Shown piece by piece: positions 27,142-36,086 of a stretch of DNA of 64,000 nt. Both the position numbers and the translations under genes were made by a program. This stretch comes from Planctomycetota bacterium (GTDB lineage: Bacteria; Planctomycetota; Phycisphaerae; WQYP01). Position 1 is the stretch's first letter. Each line of letters opens with the position of its first letter. Under the pieces are notes generated by a model that saw only the letters and a list, made by a program, of their open reading frames with translations, was not told where the DNA came from and searched no databases. Location of the stretch: assembly GCA_021831565.1 (NCBI GenBank), contig JAKBMM010000005.1, positions 16,998 to 80,997 on the forward strand, read 5' to 3'.

Positions 27142-28467
27142 ATGAAAAATTGGCGGAAAATCTCCACCGATGGTTACACGCTCGAAATTCCAGCGGAGTT
27201 TACCAGCGAGATAAGACCGGACGGACATTTGCTGATTCACGATCCTTCCGCAAGTGTGCGGATGGAATTCCGTTTCGCCGACGAGAACGGTCAGGCAGAG
27301 GGATCTGGCCGGGGAAATAGTTCGTCGTCGTCGGACATTCCCATAAGCTCGCGGGAAGCGAGAAGCCAGTTCCAACAATGGTTCCGGGAACTGCCGGTGA
27401 TGGATATTCGGCGGCAACCGCAACTGGTAACGGGCGAGCATCATACGATGGTCACGGCCCAGGGTGTGGCGCGGCCGAAGAACATCACTGGATGGTTGCG
27501 GACCATCCTGAAAGTGAATCCCGATAGCCGGCAGGATTGGCGTTTATGGGCCGTATATGCGGGAGAGAGGACACTGCTGGTGACGGCGCACGGCCCGCGC
27601 CAGATGATGGCGCAGTTCCGCTCCACATTGGACGCCATCACCGCCGGTTTGTGTATCCACCCCGCGGCCGATGGGTTGAAAACGCCGTTTATTGAGGTGG
27701 TCGTGAACCTGGCCCGCCAGCAGGTGGGGGCGTCCTCGATCAGCGCGATCGACGATGACACACTGAGCGTCGGAGGCATGAGAATCAAAGTTTCTCCCCT
27801 GCACCAGACCTACCTGGAGCAACCCGAGGCGCTGGTCGACAACGTCAAACGATTCTTCGACGATCTGCTGGTGGAAAGCACCGACCGGGAGTCCGACGAC
27901 AAGGGGTGGACGGGAGTTCGAAACAGCGTATTTCCGATCCTTCTGCCCCGCTCGCTGGTTGAGTCGATGGGACCGGACGTTGTCCGCGAGGAATGGATTA
28001 ACTCGTTGATGATCTGCTACCAGTTTCGCCACAAGAGCAGCCCGATCACGCGCAGCGATTGCCGGCAATGGGGCGTCGACGGCGAGACGCTTCATGAGCA
28101 CGCCATCAGCAATCTGCTGCGCCGGACGCGCGAATTAAGCATGACCGGCGGTCCCGCGGAAAATTACACCCTTTTCGGTTTCCCCCAGGAAGATTCGCTC
28201 AATTCGTCCCGCATGTTGCTGCCTCTGATTTATCGCCACCTGCGCCCCCATCTGGGCGTCACCTTTTATATGGCCGCGCCGGATCGCGACGTGCTGCTGG
28301 CTTTCGCGGCGGAAGATGAGAAGACCGTTGCCTGGTTGCGGCGGCAGGTGGAAATGCGATACGCCCAGGCGGCCCACCCGCTAAGCGACAAGCTTTTCCT
28401 GGCGACGCCGGACGGCATTGTCGGCGACGTGCAAACACCGGCGCCGGAAAATCCGCCGGAAGATTAA
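27142..28467 (+). CDS. DUF1444-like protein
   Basis: The 441-residue product has two parts. The first 190 residues are a beta-rich domain of unknown type. The second half has NSVFPILLPRSLVE, INSLMICYQFR, DGETLHEHAISNLL, SSRMLLPLIYRHL and the end motif MAAPDRDVLLAFAAED, in the order seen in DUF1444 (YtpQ-like) proteins. The function of that family is unknown. ATG 27142 follows GGAGGATTCAGAG, better than the 26977 start. Its TAA stop forms the first bases of a palindromic 3' element. Confidence 0.7.
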   Translation: MKNWRKISTDGYTLEIPAEFTSEIRPDGHLLIHDPSASVRMEFRFADENGQAEGSGRGNSSSSSDIPISSREARSQFQQWFRELPVMDIRRQPQLVTGEHHTMVTAQGVARPKNITGWLRTILKVNPDSRQDWRLWAVYAGERTLLVTAHGPRQMMAQFRSTLDAITAGLCIHPAADGLKTPFIEVVVNLARQQVGASSISAIDDDTLSVGGMRIKVSPLHQTYLEQPEALVDNVKRFFDDLLVESTDRESDDKGWTGVRNSVFPILLPRSLVESMGPDVVREEWINSLMICYQFRHKSSPITRSDCRQWGVDGETLHEHAISNLLRRTRELSMTGGPAENYTLFGFPQEDSLNSSRMLLPLIYRHLRPHLGVTFYMAAPDRDVLLAFAAEDEKTVAWLRRQVEMRYAQAAHPLSDKLFLATPDGIVGDVQTPAPENPPED

Positions 28468-28486
28468 GAACCTGTCTCCATAGATT
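28465..28486 (+). repeat. Palindromic 3' element, copy 5 (degenerate)
   Basis: TAAGAACCTGTCTCCATAGA matches the minus strand of copy 4 (TAAGATCCTGTCTCAATAGA) at 18 of 20 positions. As in copy 4, the leading TAA is the stop codon of the gene. The right half has decayed. Confidence 0.5.
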
Positions 28487-28768
28487 ATCGAGGCCACGGC
28501 ACCGGCCCGCCCCCTGCCTGCCGGCAGGCAGGGGTTCCCACCCGCCCGAATCAGGAAAAAGCCCTCGAAGATGATGAATCAGCCTGATTTTTACGGTTAT
28601 TTTCGTCACGCCCGGGAAGATCGCCGCGTCGTCACCGTCCACCGAAGGACCTGGCGGATATTTTGCGGAAAGTGCGCTATAATAAAGTTGTGATTATGGG
28701 TTGTCGGGTCAAAAGTGTTCTATGTTTGTTGAGCGCCTGCTGACCGGATGCAAGCATGAGGCGGTCTG
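28468..28768. other. Gap with perfect palindrome and -10 box
   Basis: This 301-bp gap has no gene. It contains a perfect 24-bp palindrome at 28511-28534 (half-site CCCCTGCCTGCC) and a consensus TATAAT at 28678-28683, about 85 bp before the desaturase ATG, with no convincing -35. Confidence 0.55.
28511..28534. repeat. 24-bp perfect palindrome
   Basis: CCCCTGCCTGCC is followed at once by its exact reverse complement. Related GGCAGGCAGG or GGCGGGTC palindromes occur at 34641-34658, 41450-41469 and 47224-47243, always between genes. Confidence 0.7.
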
Positions 28769-29644
28769 ATGGCGTCGTCCAAAAGTTTTCTCCAGCGCAC
28801 CCTTCGCGATGGCCGCAAGGTTCATCTTCGATTTTTTTATATGTTTGTATTTGCCGTGTTGCACATCCTCGCGCTGGTCGCTTTTCTCCCAATGTTCGTG
28901 AATCTTTCGGCTCTGGCGGTTTTTGCCGTCATGGCCTGGCTTTCCGGAGGGCTGGGCGTGACGCTCGGTTATCACCGGTTGCTTACGCACAGAAGTTTTG
29001 TCACCTATAAACCTATTGAATACGCGCTGGCCATTTTCGCGTGTCTCGCCTGGCAGGGAGGACCGGTGCAATGGGTGGGAACCCATCGCCTGCATCATAG
29101 CGAATCCGACGAACCGGGTGATCCGCATTCACCGCGCGATGGATTCACCTGGTCGCATATCCTGTGGATTGTTCACTCCGGGCGGCCGGGCGATGATCCG
29201 CGCCAACTCACGAAAGACATCCAGCGGGATCCGGTCTTGTGTTGGATAAACCGTTATTGGTATCTGCCGCAGTTTTTGCTGGCCCTGCTGCTGTTTGTTC
29301 TTGGCTGGAAATGGCTCGGTTCGCCCGCCGGTGGATTATCATGGGTGCTCTGGGGAGTCTGCGTACGTGTGGTGGTCATGTACCATGCGACATGGTTCGT
29401 TAATTCCGCGGCGCACACCTGGGGATATCGGAATTTTCCAACCAAAGACAACTCGCGCAACAACTGGTGGGTGGCGCTGCTGTCTTTCGGCGAGGGTTGG
29501 CATAACAATCATCATGCCCAGCAGCGTTCCGCTGCGCATGGGATGCGCTGGTATGAGGTTGATCTGACCTATTGGACCATTCTGTTCATGCGCGCCTGCG
29601 GTCTGGCCTGGAAGGTGGTCAAACCCCAGCGCCCCGGCGCATAA
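28769..29644 (+). CDS. Acyl-CoA/acyl-lipid delta-9-type fatty acid desaturase
   Basis: A membrane di-iron desaturase introducing a double bond into a fatty acyl chain. All three histidine boxes are present: HRLLTHRSF, HRLHHSESD and HNNHHAQQRSA. The 291-residue protein has four to six hydrophobic segments and the stretch WVGTHRLHH typical of the stearoyl-CoA desaturase family. GAGG precedes the ATG. It converges on ymdB. Acyl-CoA versus lipid substrate cannot be decided from sequence alone. Confidence 0.92.
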   Translation: MASSKSFLQRTLRDGRKVHLRFFYMFVFAVLHILALVAFLPMFVNLSALAVFAVMAWLSGGLGVTLGYHRLLTHRSFVTYKPIEYALAIFACLAWQGGPVQWVGTHRLHHSESDEPGDPHSPRDGFTWSHILWIVHSGRPGDDPRQLTKDIQRDPVLCWINRYWYLPQFLLALLLFVLGWKWLGSPAGGLSWVLWGVCVRVVVMYHATWFVNSAAHTWGYRNFPTKDNSRNNWWVALLSFGEGWHNNHHAQQRSAAHGMRWYEVDLTYWTILFMRACGLAWKVVKPQRPGA

Positions 29645-29656
29645 CGCCATACGTTA

Positions 29657-30505
29657 TCAGTTTTTAGGCAGTCCCTTGCCGTCGTCGGCGTCGTAGGCGC
29701 CGTCCCGCTCGGTCCCGCACAGATCGCACCGGGCTACGCTGAGCGCTTTGCCGGAGGACTCGTCCACGCTTGCCAGAATGCCGCATAAGCGGGGATCGCC
29801 GGTGGCTATTTCAAAGAAAAACGGCATCCCCGTAAGTAGATGTTTGAGCACGCGGTCTTTTCGCCGGCCCAAGACGCTCTCATACGGGCCGGTCATGCCC
29901 AAATCGGAGACAAAAGCCGTGCCGCCGGGCAGGACGCGGGCGTCGGCGGTTGGCGTATGGGTGTGGGTTCCGAAATTAATCGATACCCGCCCGTCGAGGT
30001 GCCAGCCCATGGCGATTTTTTCGCTGCTGGCCTCGGCATGGAAATCCACGATCCGTACCCGCACGGCGCGGGGAATTTCATCCAATATGCGGTCGATGGC
30101 CTGGAAAGGGTCGTCGATGGGATTCATGTGCAGACGTCCCATCACTTGCGTGATCGCCACCGCCGTGCCGCGGCGCGATTGGATCACCGTCCAGCCCTTG
30201 CCCGTCGCCCGGGCGGGATAGTTTCCCGGTCGGATCAGGCGGTCGGACGATTCCAGAATCGGCATGATCTCCCGTTTACGATAAGTGTGATCGCCCAGGG
30301 TGCAGATATCCACACCGGTGCGCAATATTTTTTCAAACAGCGGAGGGGTAAGACCGGAACCCCCGGCGGCATTTTCAGCATTGGCCACCACCAGATCGAT
30401 CTGTTCGCGTTCAATCAACGACGGCAGAAGTTCCGCCATCACCTGGCGGCCCGGTTTGCCAACGATGTCGCCGATGCACAATATTTTCAGGGGCAAGACC
30501 CCCAT
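29657..30505 (-). CDS. ymdB: YmdB-family metallophosphoesterase
   Basis: Members are dinuclear-metal phosphodiesterases acting on 2',3'-cyclic nucleotides or cAMP. The ligand motifs are intact: CIGDIVGKPGRQ, ANAENAAGGSGL, LGDHTYRKREI, VDFHAEASSEK and FGTHTHTPTADAR. The product of 282 residues from ATG 30505 fits the family; the ORF track adds 55 poorly conserved residues. The ribosome-binding sequence GGAAAGG sits very close to this ATG, so a nearby TTG is also possible. Confidence 0.9.
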   Translation of the reverse strand: MGVLPLKILCIGDIVGKPGRQVMAELLPSLIEREQIDLVVANAENAAGGSGLTPPLFEKILRTGVDICTLGDHTYRKREIMPILESSDRLIRPGNYPARATGKGWTVIQSRRGTAVAITQVMGRLHMNPIDDPFQAIDRILDEIPRAVRVRIVDFHAEASSEKIAMGWHLDGRVSINFGTHTHTPTADARVLPGGTAFVSDLGMTGPYESVLGRRKDRVLKHLLTGMPFFFEIATGDPRLCGILASVDESSGKALSVARCDLCGTERDGAYDADDGKGLPKN

Positions 30506-30596
30506 CCTTTCCAGGGTTTGCCGTGGACAGGCACACCAGCCGATTATGCTACCGCTTCCGCTGGCGCAAGGGAAATGACGCAACCGTTCTTTATCT

Positions 30597-32552
30597 CTAC
30601 CCGCCGGAAGCGGCGCCCGTCTTTTGCCTTCGCCGCCGCGGCGCGCCGTTTTCTTGAATGGCCCTGGCAATAATGGATTCTATGCCGCCGGTCTCGTATA
30701 GATTGGTGCTGATAAACTTCCCATTCGGACCAATCAGATATAACTGCGGGATGGCGCTCGGGTAATCATCCGCAATAGAGTGCCGCCTCAGGCCACTGCC
30801 TGCAACCGCCTGTAGCCAGGGAATCTTTTTGGCGGCCACATATTTTCGCGCCCACTTCAGATGCGTATCGTACGTGATGGAAATGATCACCAGCTTGCCC
30901 GACTTGCCAAACCGGTCATATATTCGCTTCAATCGTGGCGTCAAAGCGCGGCAGAACTCGCACCACGATGCCCAGAAATCCAAAAGCACAAATTTACCTC
31001 TGAATTGGGACAGGCTCAGAGTTCCGCGGCCGGCAAGCTTCCGGAGCGTGAACGGCGGCGCCACACCGCCGTCTTGGGGGTTATTCAGACGAAACATGGG
31101 TATGGCCCCAATATCAATGGGCGTAGGTTTAACCCCTACGGCAGCCGGCGGCACGGTTACACAAGCCGTGGCCAAGGCCAGATCCGGCAACCTCCAACTT
31201 TTGGCATTATGGGCGAAGCAATAAAAATCATATTTTCCGGGTGGTACGTGCGGGACAAGGAAAGTTCCATGCGGCCCAATCGATATCGGGATCAGGTTAC
31301 CTTCATGCGCCCGGTAGAATCGCCCGGCGGCGGTTTTCAGCCAGTGTTTCATCCAGACTTTTCTGCGTGACCGGCTTAGGGTGAACCAATTGCCCGGGAA
31401 GGGGATTGGCGGCTGGTGAAAATTCAATTGTGCCGCCAGGGAATACTGCGTGCCGGCGGGCGGCCTGGAACCGGCGGGCCAGACTATTCGGCCCGTGATC
31501 GTACGGCCGCCACGGAGCTTTACCTTCCGCACCTGATCAGTCACGTTGACCTTTACCTTACGCCCCTGATCAAGCACTATGCCGGAATAGCGCTTGATAT
31601 CAATGACAGATTTCCCGTCCGGCGTCCGCCATTGGGATTCCGTCGCCAGACTGCCGGAAGTGCGGACGCAGTCAATGGTGAATTTTCCGGCCGGGATAGG
31701 CTTGTCGATGGAAATATGGGAAATGACAATGTTCTCGGTGAAAAGCCCTCGCCATGGCCCTATGGGCCTCGAGATGCCCGTTTTTTCAATCGCCACCGGT
31801 AAAAATATCTTTCGCCCGGACGGAAGTTGAAATGTCCGGTAGTTAATCCGGCTTAGGCGAATATATGCTCCGGGATAGCGGAACTGCTTTGCTGTCCAGC
31901 CGGTCACCAGTGGATGGGGCATCCCACCGCCGATCGTAAACCTGACCTGCGCGGGAGTACCATTAACTGCACCCAAGATGCAGCCTTGCAGTCCGCGGCC
32001 CGGGCCCGTCATTCCGCAACTCCGAACTGCACGGCAGCGATTGAAGACCGACTGGGGATTCCGTGCCATTCGCGCGAGATTCACCCACCACCAGTGCGGC
32101 GTTTGAAGACGCCATGAAAAATAAGGCGCCAGTGGTGCCAGAGGTTCCAGGATGGGGTTTTGCATACCGGGCGTCGCAAAATAGATCGGATGCGTAGGCT
32201 CAATGGTCAGAAAATGGGGAATACGGTTCAACATACGATAATGTCTGCCGTTATCTGTAACCAGAACGTCGAAATGGGCTTTCGGGGCTGATTGCTGAAA
32301 GTCGATGCGGTATTTTATCCCCTCTCCCCAGTATTCGTAACGTTGCGTGAAAGTCTCTTTCTTGCCTTTCACCGTCGTTACCGTGCTATGGGCTACGGCC
32401 TGAAAATGAATGGTTTTAACATGCGTGTATTGCCGTGCCTGCCAGAGCAGGGCTTGCGCAACAGGATTGGGTTGCGTTGGGGGAGACGCCGCACGGGCGC
32501 GAGGCGCAAGCATCCCCCCGACAATCCCGGCGGCAAGCCAGAATTTCATCAT
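30597..32552 (-). CDS. Exported protein with C-terminal TlpA-like thioredoxin domain
   Basis: The 651-residue protein begins MMKFWLAAGIVGGMLAPRARA, a signal peptide with an A-R-A type end. Residues 30-300 resemble a large beta-sheet lipoprotein-carrier-like fold (tentative). The last 150 residues are a TlpA/AhpC-type thioredoxin domain: FRGKFVLLDFWASWCEFCRA holds the redox CxxC as WCEFC, followed by AIPQLYLIGPNG with the cis-Pro. It should act as a disulfide reductase outside the cytoplasm. A good promoter lies 80-106 bp upstream. Confidence 0.85.
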   Translation of the reverse strand: MMKFWLAAGIVGGMLAPRARAASPPTQPNPVAQALLWQARQYTHVKTIHFQAVAHSTVTTVKGKKETFTQRYEYWGEGIKYRIDFQQSAPKAHFDVLVTDNGRHYRMLNRIPHFLTIEPTHPIYFATPGMQNPILEPLAPLAPYFSWRLQTPHWWWVNLARMARNPQSVFNRCRAVRSCGMTGPGRGLQGCILGAVNGTPAQVRFTIGGGMPHPLVTGWTAKQFRYPGAYIRLSRINYRTFQLPSGRKIFLPVAIEKTGISRPIGPWRGLFTENIVISHISIDKPIPAGKFTIDCVRTSGSLATESQWRTPDGKSVIDIKRYSGIVLDQGRKVKVNVTDQVRKVKLRGGRTITGRIVWPAGSRPPAGTQYSLAAQLNFHQPPIPFPGNWFTLSRSRRKVWMKHWLKTAAGRFYRAHEGNLIPISIGPHGTFLVPHVPPGKYDFYCFAHNAKSWRLPDLALATACVTVPPAAVGVKPTPIDIGAIPMFRLNNPQDGGVAPPFTLRKLAGRGTLSLSQFRGKFVLLDFWASWCEFCRALTPRLKRIYDRFGKSGKLVIISITYDTHLKWARKYVAAKKIPWLQAVAGSGLRRHSIADDYPSAIPQLYLIGPNGKFISTNLYETGGIESIIARAIQENGAPRRRRQKTGAASGG

Positions 32553-32629
32553 GATAAGAACTCCTCCATACGAAGCGATTCCCGCAGCCGCAAAAGGGGC
32601 TTGCGGCCACCCACCTGAATTCGAAACTG

Positions 32630-32658
32630 ATTGTAACCTCGTCCCATAACAATATCAA
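32630..32658 (-). promoter_or_regulatory. sigma70-like promoter of the thioredoxin-domain gene
   Basis: On the minus strand TTGATA (32653-32658), 17 bp, TACAAT (32630-32635). The predicted leader is about 70 nt. Confidence 0.7.
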
Positions 32659-32815
32659 GATGATAGATCCGAGGTTGGCTTGCTCGGAGGAGAGTTTGAC
32701 AATAGCATCATGTTGCGAGCTGTCGGGACCGGCCAGAGGCGAAAAGTCCTGGCGCCGCCGGCAGTATGTTCATGGCGCTGCGAACCGCACTGCTTTAGAC
32801 ACGCTGGAGTTCGGT

Positions 32816-34096
32816 ATGCCCTATACGATGGAAAAAGGCGGAAACCTTCTGTTGGAGAATCCACTCTCCACACCGGAGCTTTCCACCAATTCCAACCTGT
32901 GGACGTTGAATTTCGGACCGCAGCACCCGGCCACTCATACCGTGATCCGGCTGGTGATGGAAATTGACGGGGAACGCGTGGTTCGCGTGTTGCCGGTGAT
33001 CGGCTATCTTCATAGCGGCTTTGAGAAAAACGCCGAGGTTCTCGATTACAACCAGTACACAACCATTGTGGACCGGATGGATTACCTGGCGCCCATCGGC
33101 AACGAAATGGCGTGGATACGGGCGAGCGAAACCCTTTTCGGGGTGGACCCCACGCCACGGTGCAAGGTTTACCGCACCATTCTGGGCGAGCTGGCGCGCA
33201 TCCAGAGCCACCTGCTGTGCGTGGGCGCCGCCGCCCTGGACCTCGGCGCCTTTACCGCATTTCTCTTCGGCTTTAACGAACGGGAAATGATTTACGACAT
33301 CATGGAATACGTGACCGGTTCGCGTTTCCACACCAGTTGGTGCCGTGTCGGCGGAACCATGACGGATGCCGACGACAAAATCTTCCGCCCCCTGGTCAAA
33401 AGATTCATCAATGAATCGCTGCCGCGCGCCATCGCGGATATTGAAAAACTGCTTAACCGGCTGCGCATTTTTATCGACCGCACCCAGGGCATCGGCGTGA
33501 TCAGCAAAGAGGAAGCGTTGCGCTGGAGCCTCAGCGGCCCGCTGGCCCGGGCCAGCGGCGTGATGCGCGACGTTCGCAAGGACGATCCTTACTGGTGCTT
33601 CCAGGACAACTGGGACGGCAAGGGCGCGCCGGCGGTGCGATTCCAGTCGCCGATCATGCACACGGGCGACGTGCTGGCGCGCTACCTGGTTCGCCTGGAG
33701 GAAATTAAGCAGTCCATGAACATTATCCGCCAACTCATAGACGATATCCCCGGCGGACCGATGAACGTAAGCCCGGAAGGCAAGGAAGTTCTGCCGCCGA
33801 AATCGCAGGTGTACGGAAGCATTGAGGGGCTGATTCAACACTTTGAAATGGTGATGACCAATCGCGGCTTTCAACCGCCCGTGGGGGAAATCTACGGGTG
33901 CTGCGAAACCGCCAACGGTGAACTGGGGTATTATCTGGTCAGCGACGGCGGAAAAAATCCGTGGCGCGCCCGCACCCGCCCGCCATCGTTTATTCATCTA
34001 AGCGTGTTGCCGAAGATGATGGAAGGCCACATGATTTCCGATGTGGTCGCGGTGCTGGGCAGTTTGAACATCATCGCCGCCGAATTGGATCGTTGA
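32816..34096 (+). CDS. nuoD: NADH-quinone oxidoreductase subunit D
   Basis: This 49-kDa-type subunit of complex I lies near the quinone site. FGPQHPATHTVIRLVMEIDGE is the family start signature, with GYLHSGFEKNAE, RSHL-like RIQSHLLCVG and GEIYGCCETANGELGYYL further on. ATG 32816 (426 residues) has GGAG seven bases upstream. nuoE follows after 17 bp. NuoA-C are not upstream, where a divergent thioredoxin gene lies. Confidence 0.96.
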   Translation: MPYTMEKGGNLLLENPLSTPELSTNSNLWTLNFGPQHPATHTVIRLVMEIDGERVVRVLPVIGYLHSGFEKNAEVLDYNQYTTIVDRMDYLAPIGNEMAWIRASETLFGVDPTPRCKVYRTILGELARIQSHLLCVGAAALDLGAFTAFLFGFNEREMIYDIMEYVTGSRFHTSWCRVGGTMTDADDKIFRPLVKRFINESLPRAIADIEKLLNRLRIFIDRTQGIGVISKEEALRWSLSGPLARASGVMRDVRKDDPYWCFQDNWDGKGAPAVRFQSPIMHTGDVLARYLVRLEEIKQSMNIIRQLIDDIPGGPMNVSPEGKEVLPPKSQVYGSIEGLIQHFEMVMTNRGFQPPVGEIYGCCETANGELGYYLVSDGGKNPWRARTRPPSFIHLSVLPKMMEGHMISDVVAVLGSLNIIAAELDR

Positions 34097-34113
34097 AACC
34101 GCGGGGAAGCATC

Positions 34114-34641
34114 ATGGCCTGGATCGTGGAAGACCGTTTGAAGCCGTATTCACCGACGCGATCGGAACCGTACCTTTCCCCCGCCATCAGGAAGCAGGTG
34201 GAGGAAAAGTACTTCCCGCGTTACCCGGACAAACGGGCCGCGCTGCTGCCGTTGTTTCACATTATCATGCACGAATATGGTTACATTGCTCCGCAGGCGA
34301 TCGATGAAGCGGCGGAATTTCTCGGCCTGGCGCGGGCGCAAGTGCAGGATGCCGTCACATTTTACGAGGAATTTCGCCTTCAGCCGAGCGGAACCTACGT
34401 GATCAACGTGTGTCGGTCCATATCCTGCGAGTTATTGGGTTATCGCGCCGTGCTGGAGAAGATTCGCCAGACGTTCGGAATCGATCCGGGTGAAACTACC
34501 GCGGATCACAAAATAACCGTACAGGAAGTGGAATGTCTGGGCGCCTGCGAACAGGCCCCTTGCGCCCTGGTCAATGAAGAACTGCACGGTTGCCTCCAAC
34601 CGGAGGAATTCGTCCGGCGTTTGCAAGAGTTGTCCCGCTAG
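34114..34641 (+). CDS. nuoE: NADH-quinone oxidoreductase subunit E
   Basis: The 24-kDa-type subunit carries the N1a 2Fe-2S cluster. Its four ligands are visible as VCRSISC (C-x4-C) and ECLGACEQAP (C-x3-C). HEYGYIAPQAIDEAAEFLGL is typical. ATG 34114 follows GGGGAAG; the longer ORF-track start would overlap nuoD by over 130 bp. Confidence 0.95.
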   Translation: MAWIVEDRLKPYSPTRSEPYLSPAIRKQVEEKYFPRYPDKRAALLPLFHIIMHEYGYIAPQAIDEAAEFLGLARAQVQDAVTFYEEFRLQPSGTYVINVCRSISCELLGYRAVLEKIRQTFGIDPGETTADHKITVQEVECLGACEQAPCALVNEELHGCLQPEEFVRRLQELSR

Positions 34642-34658
34642 CTGGCGGGTCCGCCAGC
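34641..34658. repeat. 8-bp palindrome between nuoE and nuoF
   Basis: GCTGGCGG-GT-CCGCCAGC begins on the last base of the nuoE stop. It has no U-tract, so it may be an mRNA-stabilising or processing hairpin between the two coding regions. Confidence 0.5.
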
Positions 34659-34678
34659 ACGAAAAGGAAAGGTCATCC

Positions 34679-35992
34679 ATGGCTTTTGCCGGTCCTGTTT
34701 TGCTCAAGCGAATTCCCGCCGATCCGGCGCAGCGCAAGCTGCACCGCTGGGCCGATTATGTCGCCACCGGCGGCTACGAAGGGTTCCAAAAAGCCCGGTC
34801 CATACCGCCGGAGGACGTCATCAAGCTGGTGATCGAATCAGGTCTGCGCGGCCGCGGCGGCGCCGGCTTTCCCTGCGGAACCAAGTGGACCTTCCTGCCT
34901 AAAGACGTGCATCCACGCTACCTGGCGGTGAATTTCGACGAATCCGAGCCGGGAACGTTCAAAGATCGCTACCTGATCGATCATGATCCGCACGTTCTGC
35001 TGGAGGGCATCGCGATCGCCGCGTACGCCAATCGCATTACCACCAGCTACATCTATATCCGCGGCGAATACCACCGCCAGGCGAAGGTGCTCGAAGAGGC
35101 CATCGCCGAAGCCTACGCCCACGGTGTTTTCGGCGGGAAACATCCGGGAACCGACATCATCCACAACTGTTACGTGCATCGCGGCGCGGGGGCCTATATC
35201 TGCGGGGAAGAAACGGGGCTGCTCGAATCGCTCGAGGGCAAGCGTGGCTGGCCGCGCATTAAGCCGCCGTTCCCCGCCGTGGCCGGCGCGTTCGCCAAGC
35301 CGACCATCATCAACAACGTGGAAACCCTGGCTTGCCTGCCGCACATCATGCTCAATGGCGCCGCCTGGTTCAAGAGCATGGGCACGCCGAGTTCCGCCGG
35401 GCCGAAGCTTTTCGGCGTCAGCGGCCACGTCCATAAGCCCGGCGTATTTGAAAACGAGTTGGGCGTCAAAATGTCGGCGCTTATTGAAAAACACGCCGGC
35501 GGCGTCAAGGGCGGAAAATACAAGGCGGCCATTCCCGGCGGCGTATCGATGGGTATTCTGGGAACCGATCAGTACGACGCCGAGTTGGATTTCGACATCG
35601 GTAAAAAATACAACGTGCTCGGCTTGGGCACCGCCGGCGTGATTGTGATGAACGACCAGACCGATCTGGTGCTGGCGCTGCGCAACATCGTACGGTTTTT
35701 CGCCCACGAAAGCTGCGGGCAGTGTACGCCTTGCCGCGAAGGCACGGCTTGGATGCACAAAATCCTCAACCGCATCGCGGCCGGCTTCGGCAAGCCGCGG
35801 GATTTTGATCTGTTGATGGAGGTGGCATTGAGCATGGGCGCCATGCCCGGAACGACCATTTGCGGCTTGGCCGACGGCGCCAACTGGGCGGTTCGCACCT
35901 TCCTGCAGAAGTTCCCGGAGGAATTCAAGGCGCGGCTCAAGTCGCCGCAAGTGCAGGGGGTGAATCTCGCACCGGTCGCAGCGACGGTGTAA
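34679..35992 (+). CDS. nuoF: NADH-quinone oxidoreductase subunit F
   Basis: The 51-kDa-type subunit binds NADH, FMN and the N3 4Fe-4S cluster. The 437-residue protein has GLRGRGGAGFPCGTKW (NADH site), VNFDESEPGTFKDR (FMN site), GAYICGEETGLLESLEGK and the cluster motif ESCGQCTPCREG. ATG 34679 follows AAGGAAAGG. nuoG follows after 94 bp. Confidence 0.97.
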   Translation: MAFAGPVLLKRIPADPAQRKLHRWADYVATGGYEGFQKARSIPPEDVIKLVIESGLRGRGGAGFPCGTKWTFLPKDVHPRYLAVNFDESEPGTFKDRYLIDHDPHVLLEGIAIAAYANRITTSYIYIRGEYHRQAKVLEEAIAEAYAHGVFGGKHPGTDIIHNCYVHRGAGAYICGEETGLLESLEGKRGWPRIKPPFPAVAGAFAKPTIINNVETLACLPHIMLNGAAWFKSMGTPSSAGPKLFGVSGHVHKPGVFENELGVKMSALIEKHAGGVKGGKYKAAIPGGVSMGILGTDQYDAELDFDIGKKYNVLGLGTAGVIVMNDQTDLVLALRNIVRFFAHESCGQCTPCREGTAWMHKILNRIAAGFGKPRDFDLLMEVALSMGAMPGTTICGLADGANWAVRTFLQKFPEEFKARLKSPQVQGVNLAPVAATV

Positions 35993-36086
35993 CCGGGACG
36001 GATGAGGCTCAATCCGCCGCCGACCGCGGAGCAGGTTCAACACTTTGGGTATAATTTCCCGTTTCTGACAATCGAAGGATTTCCCT